From the NCBI RefSeq assembly GCF_002002865.1, contig NZ_CP019508.1, forward strand, positions 3,266,501 to 3,330,500: DNA of 64,000 nt, read 5' to 3'. Origin of the DNA: Brevundimonas sp. LM2 (GTDB taxonomy: Bacteria; Pseudomonadota; Alphaproteobacteria; Caulobacterales; Caulobacteraceae). Numbering within the stretch: position 1 is the first letter of the stretch; every line of letters begins with the position of its first letter. Below, in pieces: positions 46,460 through 55,147 of this stretch. A model generated the notes under the pieces. That model was not told the DNA's origin, made no database searches, and was given only the letters and a program-made list of their open reading frames with translations. The position numbers were made by a program, and so were the translations under genes.

Positions 46460-47637
46460 CCGCCAGCTCCCGGTCCGACCGGCGCTGCGTTTGGCGAGGC
46501 GAACTTCACGGCGTCTCCGTCGTTCAGGAACGCGACGCCGGTCGTCACCACACGACCGTCGGGCGGGGTGGCGCCGATCAATTCAACGCGGCCGCCGCGC
46601 CTGCGCCCGATGACGACGGGATAGGCGGTGAGACGCGAGACGCCGTTCCGGGTGGAGACGCCGAACACCAGGCTCCGCCCATCGCGGATGACGACGCTTC
46701 GGGCCGGGGCGGCATTCACAAGTCCGTCGGCGATGGCGATCCGCCCGGTGACATAGGTTCCGGACCGGGCGCTGCCAGGGGTGATGTCTGCGTAGACCAG
46801 ACCGAGGCGGGTGCTGGCGTCCACCCCCGGGGCCGTCTGACGCACGCGAGCGGAGGCGACCGTCCCGTCGCTCAGGGTCAGGCTCACACTCTGACCCGGC
46901 CGCACCTGAGCCAACTGGGTCGCCGTCAATTCGCCACGCCATTCCAGGCGACCTTGGCGGATGAGCCGGAACATCTCCTGCCCGACGCCGACGATGGACC
47001 CCTGGGTCGCCGCTCGCGCGCTGATCACTCCGTCGTCGGGGGCGCGGATGTCGGCATAGCGCAACTGGACCTGCTGCACCCGGAGCTCAGCCGCCGCCGC
47101 TCTGGCTCTCGCTCGGGCGGTACCGGCTTCGGTCTCGTAACGAAGGCGTTCCTGATCGCTGACCGCGCCGGTTCCCGCCAGTTGCGCGGCGCGCGAATGA
47201 TTGGCTTCGGCCTGGACGGCTTCGGCCTCGGCTTGCTGCAGCAAGGCCTCGAGCCGGTCGGCCTCGGCCCTGAGCTGGTCCGCGTCCATACGGAGCAACA
47301 CCTGGCCCGCGCGCACCCTGTCGCCGACGCCGGCATACAGGGCGTTGATCTGAAGACCGCCCAGCGCGCTGCCGATGACGGTCTCCTGCCAGGGTGTCAC
47401 CGACCCGGAGGCCTCAAGGGTCACCGGCCAGGTCTCTCGAACAAGCGGTTCGACGCCGATGGCGATGGGGGGTGTCGTGGCCGTCTCAGCCGACGCGGGG
47501 GAGGCATCGGTACGCGAGACGACCACGACGGTCCCGGTCACGCCGATCAGGAGGACAACGGCCCCCACGGCGAGCCAGGGACGGCGGCGCAGGAGACGCG
47601 CGGGCGCGCTCCCGGACAGGGCGGATGACCAGGTCAT
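46456..47637 (-). CDS. RND periplasmic adaptor (membrane fusion protein)
   Basis: 393 residues. One N-terminal membrane helix (PWLAVGAVVLLIGVTGTVVVV) is followed by a lipoyl-like half (EASGSVTPWQETVIGSALGGLQINALYAGVGDRVRAGQVLLRMD). A long alpha hairpin runs about 120-190 (LRAEADRLEALLQQAEAEAVQAE), then the second lipoyl half with YADIRAPDDGVISARAATQGSIVGVG, and barrel and membrane-proximal domains. It joins the RND permease to the TolC-like factor. The HlyD-type anchor is a helix, not a lipidated Cys. Overlaps of 4 nt on both sides indicate one operon. Confidence 0.93.
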   Translation of the reverse strand: MTWSSALSGSAPARLLRRRPWLAVGAVVLLIGVTGTVVVVSRTDASPASAETATTPPIAIGVEPLVRETWPVTLEASGSVTPWQETVIGSALGGLQINALYAGVGDRVRAGQVLLRMDADQLRAEADRLEALLQQAEAEAVQAEANHSRAAQLAGTGAVSDQERLRYETEAGTARARARAAAAELRVQQVQLRYADIRAPDDGVISARAATQGSIVGVGQEMFRLIRQGRLEWRGELTATQLAQVRPGQSVSLTLSDGTVASARVRQTAPGVDASTRLGLVYADITPGSARSGTYVTGRIAIADGLVNAAPARSVVIRDGRSLVFGVSTRNGVSRLTAYPVVIGRRRGGRVELIGATPPDGRVVTTGVAFLNDGDAVKFASPNAAPVGPGAGG

Positions 47638-49046
47638 GTGTCGGATTCTTCCGTAGCGGGGGTCGCGCCGCCCAGGGCGAGGACAAGGGCGATCGAGGCC
47701 TGGCCGCGATCGCGCCGTGCGGCGACGGCGCTCTCCTGAGCGGCGTTGTATTGCCGTCTGGCGTCCTCAAGCTCGAACTGACTGACTGCGCCAGAGCGCC
47801 ACTGCGCCTCGACGGCACGGAGAACGAAGGCCGAGGCGTCGAGAGCGTCGGCGCTGGTGAGTTCCCGGGCCCGGGCCGAGTCCGCCGCCGCGATCGCGTC
47901 ATCAATGTCTTGTGCCGCCCGGCGAATAGCGAGTTCGACGCCGGCGGACATGCCGCGATACCGCGCTTCCGCCCCCTGGACGTCCGCGGTGCCGCGCCCG
48001 CCGTCCAGGAAAGGGATCGACAAGGCCGGCCCAAACGCGCTGGCGATCACGTCGAGCGCGGATCCGGACGCATCGAACCATCGCCCGCTCAGGACGGCTG
48101 CGAGATCCAGGCGAGGCATTCGTTCGGCTCGCGCCGCCTTGACATCCGCGATGGCCGCTTCCGCGTCCTGGCGGGCGGCCGACACGGCCAGATGGTCGAC
48201 GAGCAGGTCGGCCGGGAGACGCGTCGAGGCGATCCAGGGGGTTGGCAGACGGCTGGGCGCGCCGATCAGACGATCGACCTCGAGGCGACCCATGCCGGCG
48301 AGATTGGCCAGCACATTGCCCAGACGGTCGCAATCCTGTCGGCGAAGCACCAGACTGGTTCTCGCGGCCGCCAGCCCGGTCGCCGCGCGGGCTTCGTCAA
48401 TCGGCGCGGTCAATCCGGCCTCGCGACGCAACCGGGTCAGGTCCAGCGTCGCGCGGCGGGACTCGATCTCGACGGCGAGGTTGGCCTCCGACACGCGGCA
48501 GGCCTGGAGCTGCAGAGCCGCATCGGCGATCTGCGTCGTGAGGGCGAGCCGCATCAAGGCGGCGTCGGCTGTCCTCGCACTGAGCCTCGCGCGAGCGGCC
48601 GCCGAACCTGCCGCCACGCGACCGAACAGATCGACCGTCCAGTTGAGGTCGAGACCCCCATCGAGAACGCGCGCCTCGCTGCCGTCGTCGCTGTTCTCCT
48701 GAGTCGCGGAAAACGACCCGTCGGCCGTGGGGCGACCATCGGCGCGCGCTGCCCCCAAGGCTGCGGCGGCTTCATCGATCCGGGCCGCCGCCTGCTCGAG
48801 GCTGGGATTGGAGATCAGGGTACGCTCGATCAGCATCTGGGCGACCGGATCGATACGCCCAATCCACCAGCCGGTCGCGGTAATCGGGCCGCCGGTCCGC
48901 GCTTCATCGGCCCCCTTGACCGACGGGGATGCCTGCGCCGCAGCCCCCTGCCCCGCGGCAAGGGCAAGCACGGCGCAAGCGGTCGCGAGAGCGTGACCCG
49001 CCGAACGCGATGAAGGCTGGATACGGGCTGAACAAGGGCTCGACAT
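47634..49046 (-). CDS. TolC/NodT-type outer-membrane efflux factor
   Basis: 470 residues. A signal peptide (SAGHALATACAVLALAAGQGAAA) leads into two tandem TolC-like repeats with coiled-coil hairpins. The diagnostic phrases are SNPSLEQAAARIDEAAAALGAARADGRP, LDLNWTVDLFGRVAAGSAAARARLSA, PFLDGGRGTADVQGAEARYRG and RSGAVSQFELEDARRQYNAAQ. No lipobox Cys is seen at the cleavage site, unlike many NodT proteins. The start at 49046 (leader about 38 nt) is preferred to 49115, which would place the start inside the promoter at 49092-49120; it lacks a clear ribosome site, which leaves the start uncertain. Confidence 0.9.
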   Translation of the reverse strand: MSSPCSARIQPSSRSAGHALATACAVLALAAGQGAAAQASPSVKGADEARTGGPITATGWWIGRIDPVAQMLIERTLISNPSLEQAAARIDEAAAALGAARADGRPTADGSFSATQENSDDGSEARVLDGGLDLNWTVDLFGRVAAGSAAARARLSARTADAALMRLALTTQIADAALQLQACRVSEANLAVEIESRRATLDLTRLRREAGLTAPIDEARAATGLAAARTSLVLRRQDCDRLGNVLANLAGMGRLEVDRLIGAPSRLPTPWIASTRLPADLLVDHLAVSAARQDAEAAIADVKAARAERMPRLDLAAVLSGRWFDASGSALDVIASAFGPALSIPFLDGGRGTADVQGAEARYRGMSAGVELAIRRAAQDIDDAIAAADSARARELTSADALDASAFVLRAVEAQWRSGAVSQFELEDARRQYNAAQESAVAARRDRGQASIALVLALGGATPATEESDT

Positions 49047-49091
49047 GGAGGACGAATGACACCAGATGCGGCCCAAGTCGCCGCTTGGAGA

Positions 49092-49120
49092 TATGAACAC
49101 TCCACTTGGAGACAAGTCAA
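49092..49120 (-). promoter_or_regulatory. Promoter with TetR operator in the spacer (site B)
   Basis: Minus strand: -35 TTGACT (49115-49120), 17-bp spacer, -10 TTCATA (49092-49097). The spacer holds the perfect dyad ACTTG-GAGA-CAAGT (49104-49117). A second CTTGGAGA half-like element starts at 49084, 21 bp away from the first. It drives the efflux operon. It is almost identical to site A at 41083-41111. Confidence 0.75.
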
Positions 49121-49226
49121 GCCGGTGGCGTAGGGCTCAGTATCCCGGGAGGCCTGCGACGTTGGAACGGAAGGTCGCGCGGCACCGCTTCGGCCGCCTG
49201 CGGCACGCTATTGCGAACGCTCGGAT

Positions 49227-50153
49227 TCAGGCCGGCGTGGAGTCCTGCTGGTGGATCCAGCCACGGCTGGCATTGAAATCCACGAATGCGCGCAGCGGAG
49301 CCGGAAGGTATCGCCGGCCCGGATAATACAGATACGGCCCGGCGAACGTTGGCCACCATGGCTGCAGGATCGGCTCCAACGATCCGTCGCTCAGATGAGG
49401 CGTCAGCCAGTCTTCAAACAGCTGAATGACCCCCAGACCTTTCACGGCGGCGTCGACGGCCAGGTCGATGCAGCCCGCGCTTACGACGAGCGGACCCGTG
49501 GGGTCGATCCGCACGGTTTCCCCGTCCCGTTCATAGTCCCAGCGCGTCAGCGCTCCACTGGAGAACCTCCCCGAAAGACAGGCATGCTGTAGCAAATCAC
49601 GGGGATGGTCCGGCCGTCCGTGTCGATCGAGATAGGCGGGAGAGCCCGCCGTCGCGAACCGCTGTCGGCGCGGGCCGATCGGCACCGCGATCATGTCCAT
49701 CTCCAGTCGCTCCTCATACCGTATGCCCGCATCGCAGCCGGCGGCCAGGACGTCCACGAAAGCGGCGTCCGCTACGACTTCCAGGCGGATGTCCGGGTGG
49801 GCCTCGAGGAACGCCGGGACGATGTAGGGCAGAACCAGACGCGCGGCGTTCAGGGGGACGTGTAGTTTGAGGGTGCCGCTCGGCGTGTCGCGATAGCCGT
49901 TGACCACGTCGATTGCGGACTCGACCTCGCTGAGCGCGGGTCCGAGCCGCTCGAGCAGGCGGGCGCCCGCTTCGGTCGGGGCCACGCTGCGTGTCGTGCG
50001 ATTGAGCAGACGCACCCCCAAACGGGTCTCCAGTCGCCGCACCCCTTCGCTGAGACCGGACGCGCTCACGCCGGATGCCCGCGCCGCCTCGCGAAAACCT
50101 CGTGCGCGCGCGACTGCGACGAAGGCCGTCAGATCCCCAATGTCAGTGGCCAT
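49227..50153 (-). CDS. LysR-family regulator
   Basis: 308 residues. The N-terminal winged helix (DLTAFVAVARARGFREAARASGVSASGLSEGVRRLETRLGVRLLNRTTRSVAPTEAGARL) is typical of the CrgA/AaeR-like LysR subgroup, followed by the periplasmic-binding-like effector domain to IHQQDSTPA. It is divergent from the SDR gene at 50247 with a 93-bp spacing, the classical LysR arrangement, so it probably controls that SDR. The effector is unknown. Confidence 0.9.
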   Translation of the reverse strand: MATDIGDLTAFVAVARARGFREAARASGVSASGLSEGVRRLETRLGVRLLNRTTRSVAPTEAGARLLERLGPALSEVESAIDVVNGYRDTPSGTLKLHVPLNAARLVLPYIVPAFLEAHPDIRLEVVADAAFVDVLAAGCDAGIRYEERLEMDMIAVPIGPRRQRFATAGSPAYLDRHGRPDHPRDLLQHACLSGRFSSGALTRWDYERDGETVRIDPTGPLVVSAGCIDLAVDAAVKGLGVIQLFEDWLTPHLSDGSLEPILQPWWPTFAGPYLYYPGRRYLPAPLRAFVDFNASRGWIHQQDSTPA

Positions 50154-50246
50154 TGTGCGAAACTACGAACAACCTGTGCCGACTTCAATGGATTATCGTG
50201 CGCCGACCTCGGGTGCATAGGGTTGCGGACAGCAAGGAGTTGCCCA

Positions 50247-51008
50247 ATGATCGATACCCCCCGCATCGCCATCATAACCGGCGGCAGCCGCGGCCTGGGC
50301 CGCAATACTGTTCTCAATCTCGCGCGGCGCGGCGTTCACGTGATCCTCACCTACAACTGCAGCCTTGGGGAGGCGAACACGGTCGTCGCGGGCGCTGGCG
50401 AGGCCGGAACCGAGGCTGTCGCCCTGAGGCTCGACATGGGCGATGTCTCGTCCTTCGCCGCCTTCGCGGACAGCGTGCGGGCGGTGCTCGTCCGCCTGGG
50501 CGCCGAGCGGTTCGACTACCTCGTCAACAACGCCGGCATCTCGCATCACAACAGCTTCACAGCGACCACGGAAGCCGAGCTGGATGCGCTCTACAACGTC
50601 AACTTCAAGGGGGTCTTCTTCCTGACCCAGACCCTGCTGCCCCTGATGAATGACGGCGGGCGCATCGTGAACATCTCCTCGGGCCTGACCCGCTTCACCA
50701 CCCCCGACACCATCCCCTACGCGTCGCTCAAGGGCGCCATCGAGGTCTTCACCCATTATCTCGCCAAGGACCTGGGTCCACGCGGCATCACGGTCAACGC
50801 CGTGGCTCCCGGCGCCATCCAGACCGACTTCAGCGGCGGCACGGTGCGCGACAACCCGGAGGTCAATGCCTTCGTGTCCTCCATCACCGCGCTGGGCCGT
50901 CCGGGCGTTCCGGACGACATTGGTCCGATGATCGCGTCTCTCTTGTCGGACAACAACCGCTGGGTGACCGGCCAGCGCATCGAGGTCTCCGGCGGGATGA
51001 ACCTCTAG
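50247..51008 (+). CDS. SDR-family 3-oxoacyl-ACP-reductase-like oxidoreductase
   Basis: 253 residues. IAIITGGSRGLGRNTVLNLARRG is the cofactor motif, NNAGISHHNSF the NNAG motif, and SSGLTRFTTPDTIPYASLKGA the Ser-Tyr-Lys active site (Tyr-x3-Lys as YASLK). The C-terminal PGAIQTDFSG and RIEVSGGMNL complete a classical SDR. It is cytoplasmic and NAD(P)-dependent; the substrate is unknown. The start is set by AAGGAG at 50234; an earlier in-frame ATG at 50223 lacks a ribosome site. A second, broken SDR follows 63 bp downstream. Confidence 0.9.
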   Translation: MIDTPRIAIITGGSRGLGRNTVLNLARRGVHVILTYNCSLGEANTVVAGAGEAGTEAVALRLDMGDVSSFAAFADSVRAVLVRLGAERFDYLVNNAGISHHNSFTATTEAELDALYNVNFKGVFFLTQTLLPLMNDGGRIVNISSGLTRFTTPDTIPYASLKGAIEVFTHYLAKDLGPRGITVNAVAPGAIQTDFSGGTVRDNPEVNAFVSSITALGRPGVPDDIGPMIASLLSDNNRWVTGQRIEVSGGMNL

Positions 51009-51071
51009 GCGGATTTGAACTAACAACCTCGTCCCCCCCCCCCGCAAAGGGCGCCGACAGGGAGCAAAACC

Positions 51072-51820
51072 ATGACAGACCTGACAGGCAAGGTCGCCTT
51101 GATCACCGGCTCGGCGCGTGGACTCGGCAAGGGCATCGCCGAGCGCTACGGCCGCCTTGGCGCAAGCGTGGTCGTCAACTACGCCGGCAGCGAAGAGGCC
51201 GGGCAGGACACCGTGCGTCGCATCGAGGACAGCGGCGGCCGGGCCATCGCGGTCCAGGCCGACGTCTCGAAACTGGCCGACATAGACCGGTTGTTCGACG
51301 CCGGGCTGCGCGCCTTCGGGCGGCTCGACATCATCGTCGCCAACGCCGGCGTCGAACTGCCGGGCCGGGCCGCCGTGGAGTTTGACGAGGCGGACTTCGA
51401 CCGCCTGTTCGCGGTCAACACCAAGGGTGCCATCTTCACGATGCAACGGGCGGCCCGCGACGTCGCCGACAACGGCCGGATCATCCATGTGGGATCGAGC
51501 ACGACGGCCTTTCCATGCCCGGCCACGCCCTCTATGGCAGCAGCAAGATGGCGGCCCGGTTCTTCGTCGAAGTCCTGGCCAAGGAGATCGGGGTCAGAGG
51601 GGTCACAGTGAACTCGATCCTGCCGACGGCGACGGATGGCGCAGGCGTTTCCACCAATGGTCCACGTCCGCAGGTCCAGGCCTTCATCGCGGCGAACAAT
51701 CCCATGGGCCGGATGGGCAGCATAGAGGATACGTCCAATGCCGCCGAATATCTGGCGAGCGATCTCTCCAGCTATGTCAGTGGCCAACACCTGCTTCTCA
51801 GTGGCGGCGCTCCGGCCTGA
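51072..51820 (+). pseudogene. SDR-family oxidoreductase broken by a frameshift
   Basis: The first part (51072 to ~51511) encodes LTGKVALITGSARGLGKGIAERYG, NAGVELPGRAA and RIIHVGSSTTAFP. The continuation (51515-51820) is in another frame: MPGHALYGSSKMAARFFVEVLAKEIG and VTVNSILPTATDGAG, ending YVSGQHLLLSGGAPA. At 51511-51514 one base is missing: an intact SDR would read TTT-CCN-ATG. Both halves keep normal codon use and the YGSSK motif, so the damage is recent or a sequencing error. With one base added, the protein would be a complete ~250-residue SDR. Confidence 0.85.
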
Positions 51821-51836
51821 GTCGTCTGAGCCCCAT

Positions 51837-51868
51837 CGCTATCCGAACCTTGGACGGTTCGGATAGCG
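51837..51868 (+). terminator. 13-bp perfect hairpin after the broken SDR
   Basis: CGCTATCCGAACC at 51837-51849, loop TTGGAC, and its complement at 51856-51868, 17 bp after the SDR stop. Downstream is AACCCGG with no T-run, so intrinsic termination is unproven; it may instead be an operator or a transcript-end protector. Confidence 0.45.
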
Positions 51869-51932
51869 AACCCGGCACTGTAAGGTCGCGATCACGACGT
51901 CGAGCAGACATCCGATTCACCTGGAAAACGCC

Positions 51933-52322
51933 ATGACCATCCAGCATCTTTGCACCGACTATCTCGCGGCCTTGAACGCCGGCGATCTTGAAGCGGTCCT
52001 GCGATTGTTCTCCGACGACGCCGTCGTCGTCTCTCCACTTTATGAGACCAGGCCAGCGGCGACCTTCTTCCAAGGTCTCTTCGCCGACACGTCGGCCTCC
52101 AACACGACCCTTCTGAATGTCTTCGACCGCTCCGCCGATTCCGGCGCGATCGCGCTGCATTTCCGCTACGTCTGGACGTTGAGCAGCGGGACGATCGTCG
52201 AGTTCGAATGCGTCGACATCTTCGAGCTCAGCGCCAGTCAGGATCGCTTCACCAAGCTCACCATCATTTACGACACCGCGCCCCTGCGAGCCGATTTCGA
52301 GGCCTCCCGGCAAGCGCGCTAG
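51933..52322 (+). CDS. SnoaL/NTF2-like small protein
   Basis: 129 residues. CTDYLAALNAGDLEAVLRLFSDDAVVVSPLY is a typical N-terminus of the NTF2-like fold, and the pattern of alternating strands (IALHFRYVWTLSSGTIVEFECVDIFEL) fits. Such proteins are small isomerases, hydrolases or ligand-binding proteins; no catalytic residues are assigned here. The start has GGAAAA just upstream. Its stop overlaps the convergent LysR stop by 4 bases. Confidence 0.8.
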   Translation: MTIQHLCTDYLAALNAGDLEAVLRLFSDDAVVVSPLYETRPAATFFQGLFADTSASNTTLLNVFDRSADSGAIALHFRYVWTLSSGTIVEFECVDIFELSASQDRFTKLTIIYDTAPLRADFEASRQAR

Positions 52323-53233
52323 GGCTTGGAACGCGACGATCTTACCGGATGACGGAGGCTTTCTATGAACCGGGCCAGTGCCGGTGGGTTCTGTCTTCGG
52401 CTGGGATAGTAGAGGTCGTAGCCTGGAAGATTGACCGTCGATCGGCTGAGGACCTCAATGAGTTCGCCGGTTGCGATGTGAGGGGCCGCGAAGTCCCTGA
52501 AGACATAGGCGACACCCTGACCCGCAAGGGCCGAAGCAAGCACCAGATCGCTGTCGTTGAACGAAAGTGGACCGCTCATCCGCAACTGGAAAAAGCGACC
52601 ATCCTGCTGGAAGGCCCAAGGGTAAGATCCCCGGCCGCCGGGCCGCCGGTGAACGATGCAGTCGTGGCCATCGAGATCCTTCGGTGTTTCCAGCGGCGAC
52701 CGGGGGGCCAGATAGGCCGGCGACGCCACGACCACGACCTCGATTTCCGGACCGATTCGTACCGCCAGCATGTCCTTGTCGACGCTGCCACTGAACCGGA
52801 CCCCCGCATCGTAGCCGTTCGCGACAATGTCCGACAGGGCGTCGTCCACGTCCAGCTCGATGCGGATGTCCGGATAGCGTCTCATGAACTCGGGCAGCAT
52901 CGGGAGGATGACCGAGGTGATGGCGTGTTTGACCGCCGTGACACGGATCGAGCCCGCCGGCGTGTCGCGTGAACTTCTTAGGGACACGACCGCGCTGTCG
53001 ATATCGGCCAGCGCCGGCCGCAGGCTCAGCAGGAGCCGTTCGCCCGCATCGGTCGTCGTCACGCTGCGCGTCGTCCGCGTCAGCAACCGAACGCCGAGGC
53101 GCTCCTCGAGGCCGCGCATGGCATGGCTGAGAGCGGACGGCGAAGAGCCGAGCTTCTCGGCCGCTCTTGTAAAGCTCCGGGCATCGGCAACTGCCGCGAA
53201 GGCGCTCAGATCGTTGAGACTGTCGCGCGCCAT
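52319..53233 (-). CDS. LysR-family regulator (intact copy)
   Basis: 304 residues. The winged-helix N-terminus (LNDLSAFAAVADARSFTRAAEKLGSSPSALSHAMRGLEERLGVRLLTRTTRSVTTTDAGERLL) and effector domain to the end (TPKDLDGHDCIVHRR, RQNPPALARFIESL) are complete. The start at 53233 was chosen since GAGG lies upstream (spacing loose, about 11-14 nt) and upstream residues are unlike the family. It is divergent from a broken ALDH gene (95-bp gap), and probably once controlled it. The 5' ~380 bp is duplicated at 54766-55147. Confidence 0.92.
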   Translation of the reverse strand: MARDSLNDLSAFAAVADARSFTRAAEKLGSSPSALSHAMRGLEERLGVRLLTRTTRSVTTTDAGERLLLSLRPALADIDSAVVSLRSSRDTPAGSIRVTAVKHAITSVILPMLPEFMRRYPDIRIELDVDDALSDIVANGYDAGVRFSGSVDKDMLAVRIGPEIEVVVVASPAYLAPRSPLETPKDLDGHDCIVHRRPGGRGSYPWAFQQDGRFFQLRMSGPLSFNDSDLVLASALAGQGVAYVFRDFAAPHIATGELIEVLSRSTVNLPGYDLYYPSRRQNPPALARFIESLRHPVRSSRSKP

Positions 53234-53670
53234 TTTGAAATTATCCTCACAGGACCATGTCGATAATAGCATCTTATCCTGGGAATGGGCCGAGCGCATC
53301 TTGAGGCCTGCAATCAAGGAAACTCGACATGAGCCATATCGAAATCGACCCGGCCCTCGCCGCCCTTGACATCGCCAAGGGCTTTTTGTCCGGCGGGCCC
53401 AAAAGCCTCTTCATCGACGGCGACTGGGTCACCGCACGATCGGGTGAGACCTTCGAGGTCATCGACTCATGACGGAAGAGGTCTTGGCACATGTGCCTTG
53501 GCGGACGCCGCCGACATCGACCTCGCCGTCGAAGCGGCGCATCGCGCGTTTGTAGACCCTAGCTGGGCGAACATCACGCCGGCGGCCCGAGCCCGCTGTC
53601 TCCTGAAGATCGCCGATCTGATAGATGAGAACATCGAGGAACTGGCCACCCTGCAGTCGCTGGAGATGGG
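52852..53670. repeat. Duplicated LysR-ALDH segment, copy 1
   Basis: From 52852 to 53670 the sequence matches 54766 to 55586 in the same order and orientation, offset 1914 bp with no net gap up to the ALDH start region, then 1916 after two single-base losses. By eye the identity is about 90 percent. It contains the LysR N-terminal half, the divergent promoter region and the first ~110 codons of ALDH. Confidence 0.88.
53329..53670 (+). pseudogene. Aldehyde dehydrogenase N-terminal fragment (broken copy)
   Basis: Starts MSHIEIDPALAALDIAKGF, as in the intact gene at 55243, and stops early at 53470 after EVIDS. Two single-base deletions (near 53471 and 53500) relative to the intact copy shift the frame; ADAADIDLAVEAAHRAFVDP and IDENIEELATLQSLEMG then continue in another frame. 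It ends abruptly at 53670, where a different gene fragment begins. Confidence 0.88.
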
Positions 53671-53861
53671 CGGCTCCTGCGCGCCGACGATTGGGACAAC
53701 CAGATAATGTTCTTCCGCGCGCAAGGCTACCGCGTGCTCGCTCCACGATCGCCGCGGCCATGGCGATGGCCGGTCCAGCCGGACCTGGACGGGCAACGAG
53801 ATGGACACGTACGCCGCGGACGTGGCGGCGCTGACCCAGGCGTTGAACCTGCACGACGCCG
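53671..53861 (+). pseudogene. Alpha/beta hydrolase (non-haem haloperoxidase-like) fragment
   Basis: Reads [23 protein letters not shown], then, in a shifted frame, [39 protein letters not shown]. This is the interior of the chloroperoxidase-like alpha/beta hydrolases (DDWDxQxxFFxxxGYRVIAHDRRGHGRS). It has neither a start nor the catalytic Ser elbow and joins flanking fragments without spacers. Confidence 0.72.
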
Positions 53862-54239
53862 GACGACCTCCACGGTCATCTCATGGTCGCCTATAAGGCG
53901 TCGGGCACCGGCAAGCCCTATCCGCTGGAGTTCGGGGACGGCCCGCAGCTGCCCGAAATCCCCCTGCCCTACAAGATTGTGGTGCGGGAAGCCGAGATCT
54001 ATACGGCCGGCCGGGCGGGCCGGGCTCGGCCTGATCCAGATTCCGCGTTACCGGGTTGTCCGCGAGATCGCGGCGGGCGCCTTGGTCCCGGTACTCGCCG
54101 CGTCGCCCCCCCACCGATGCCGGTCTACGTCCTCTATCCCCAAAACAGGCATCTCTCATCGCGCCTGCGCGTCTTCGTCGACTGGATCGCCGAGGTCTTC
54201 AAGATCGCGGCTCCCGACAGGCCCGGGCCGGTCGACTGA
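53862..54239 (+). pseudogene. LysR-family regulator C-terminal fragment
   Basis: Begins [25 protein letters not shown] directly after the hydrolase fragment. [24 protein letters not shown] is in a second frame and [28 protein letters not shown] returns to the first, with a stop at 54237. These are effector-domain and C-terminal segments of a LysR protein different from the neighbours. At least two frame changes show decay. Confidence 0.75.
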
Positions 54240-54260
54240 AGGATCGATCAGAACATGACC

Positions 54261-54770
54261 TTATCGGGCGATCGCCGGCAGGCGGTCCAGATACTTGTCC
54301 AGGGTCAGCGGATAGTCCCGAATCCGGACGCCCGTCGCGTTGTAGACCGCGTTAGCGATGGCCGCCCCGACGCCGCTGAGTCCGAGTTCGCCGACCCCCT
54401 TGGCCTTCATCGGCGAGGATTTGTCGTCAACCTCGTCCAGGAAGATCACCTCCTGATGCGGGATGTCGGCGTGGACGGGCACCTCGTAGCCGGCCAGGTC
54501 GTGGTTGACGAAGAAGCCGTGCCGCGTTCGACAGCCAGTTCCTCCATCAAGGCCGCGCCCATGCCCATGGTCATGGCGCCGATGACTTGGGTGCGGGCGG
54601 CCTTGGGGTTGAGGATGCGACCGGCCGCGCACTCCGCCAGCATGCGCCGGATGCGCGTCTCGCCCGTGTAGCTGTTGACGCCCACTTCCACGAAGTGGCC
54701 CGCGAAGGTCGACTGCTGAAATTCTCACCCCGGTCGCCGAACTCGATGAAGTCCTCCGCGACCAGCCAGT
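54261..54770 (-). pseudogene. Xanthine-dehydrogenase/aldehyde-oxidase family Mo-subunit, C-terminal fragment
   Basis: Reading leftward: VAEDFIEFGDRGENFQQSTF, then FVEVGVNSYTGETRIRRMLAECAAGRILNPKAARTQVIGAMTMGMGAALMEELAVERG. After a frame change near 54520 come FVNHDLAGYEVPVHADIPHQEV and GVGELGLSGVGAAIANAVYNATGVRIRDYP. These are conserved C-terminal motifs of molybdopterin-binding subunits (GELGxxGxxAAIANAV). The usual catalytic Glu (in GVGELG) is retained, but the protein is only a ~165-residue tail. It is joined to a LysR fragment at 54766-54774. Confidence 0.8.
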
Positions 54771-55147
54771 TCGATCCGGATGTCCGGATAGCGCCTCATG
54801 AACTCGGGCAGCATCGGGAGGATGACCGAAGTGATGGCGTGTTTGACCGCCGTGACGCGGATCGAGCCCGCCGGCGTGTCGCGTGAACTTCTTAGGGACA
54901 CGACCGCGCTGTCGATATCGGCCAGCGCCGGCCGCAGGCTCAGCAGGAGGCGCTCGCCCGCATCGGTCGTCGTCACGCTACGCGTTCTCCGCGTCAGGAG
55001 CCGCACGCCAAGGCGCTCCTCGAGGCCCCGCATGGCATGGCTGAGAGCCGACGGCGAGGAACCGAGCCTTTCGGCGGCACGTGTGAAACTCCGAGCGTCG
55101 GCGAGGGCCGCGAAGGTACTCAGATCGTTGAGATTGTCGCGGGTCAT
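54766..55147 (-). pseudogene. LysR-family regulator N-terminal fragment (copy 2)
   Basis: Starts at 55147 with MTRDNLNDLSTFAALADARSFTRAAERLGSSPSALSHAMRG and follows the intact LysR at 52319-53233 to PDIRIEL. There the homology stops at the junction with the xanthine-dehydrogenase fragment and the frame runs on without relation. It keeps the full DNA-binding domain, so a short protein could in principle still bind the promoter, but it lacks the effector domain. Confidence 0.85.

Noticed and set aside
47634..49115. Longer start for the outer-membrane efflux factor
   Set aside because: It would begin inside the promoter at 49092-49120 and spoil the signal peptide.
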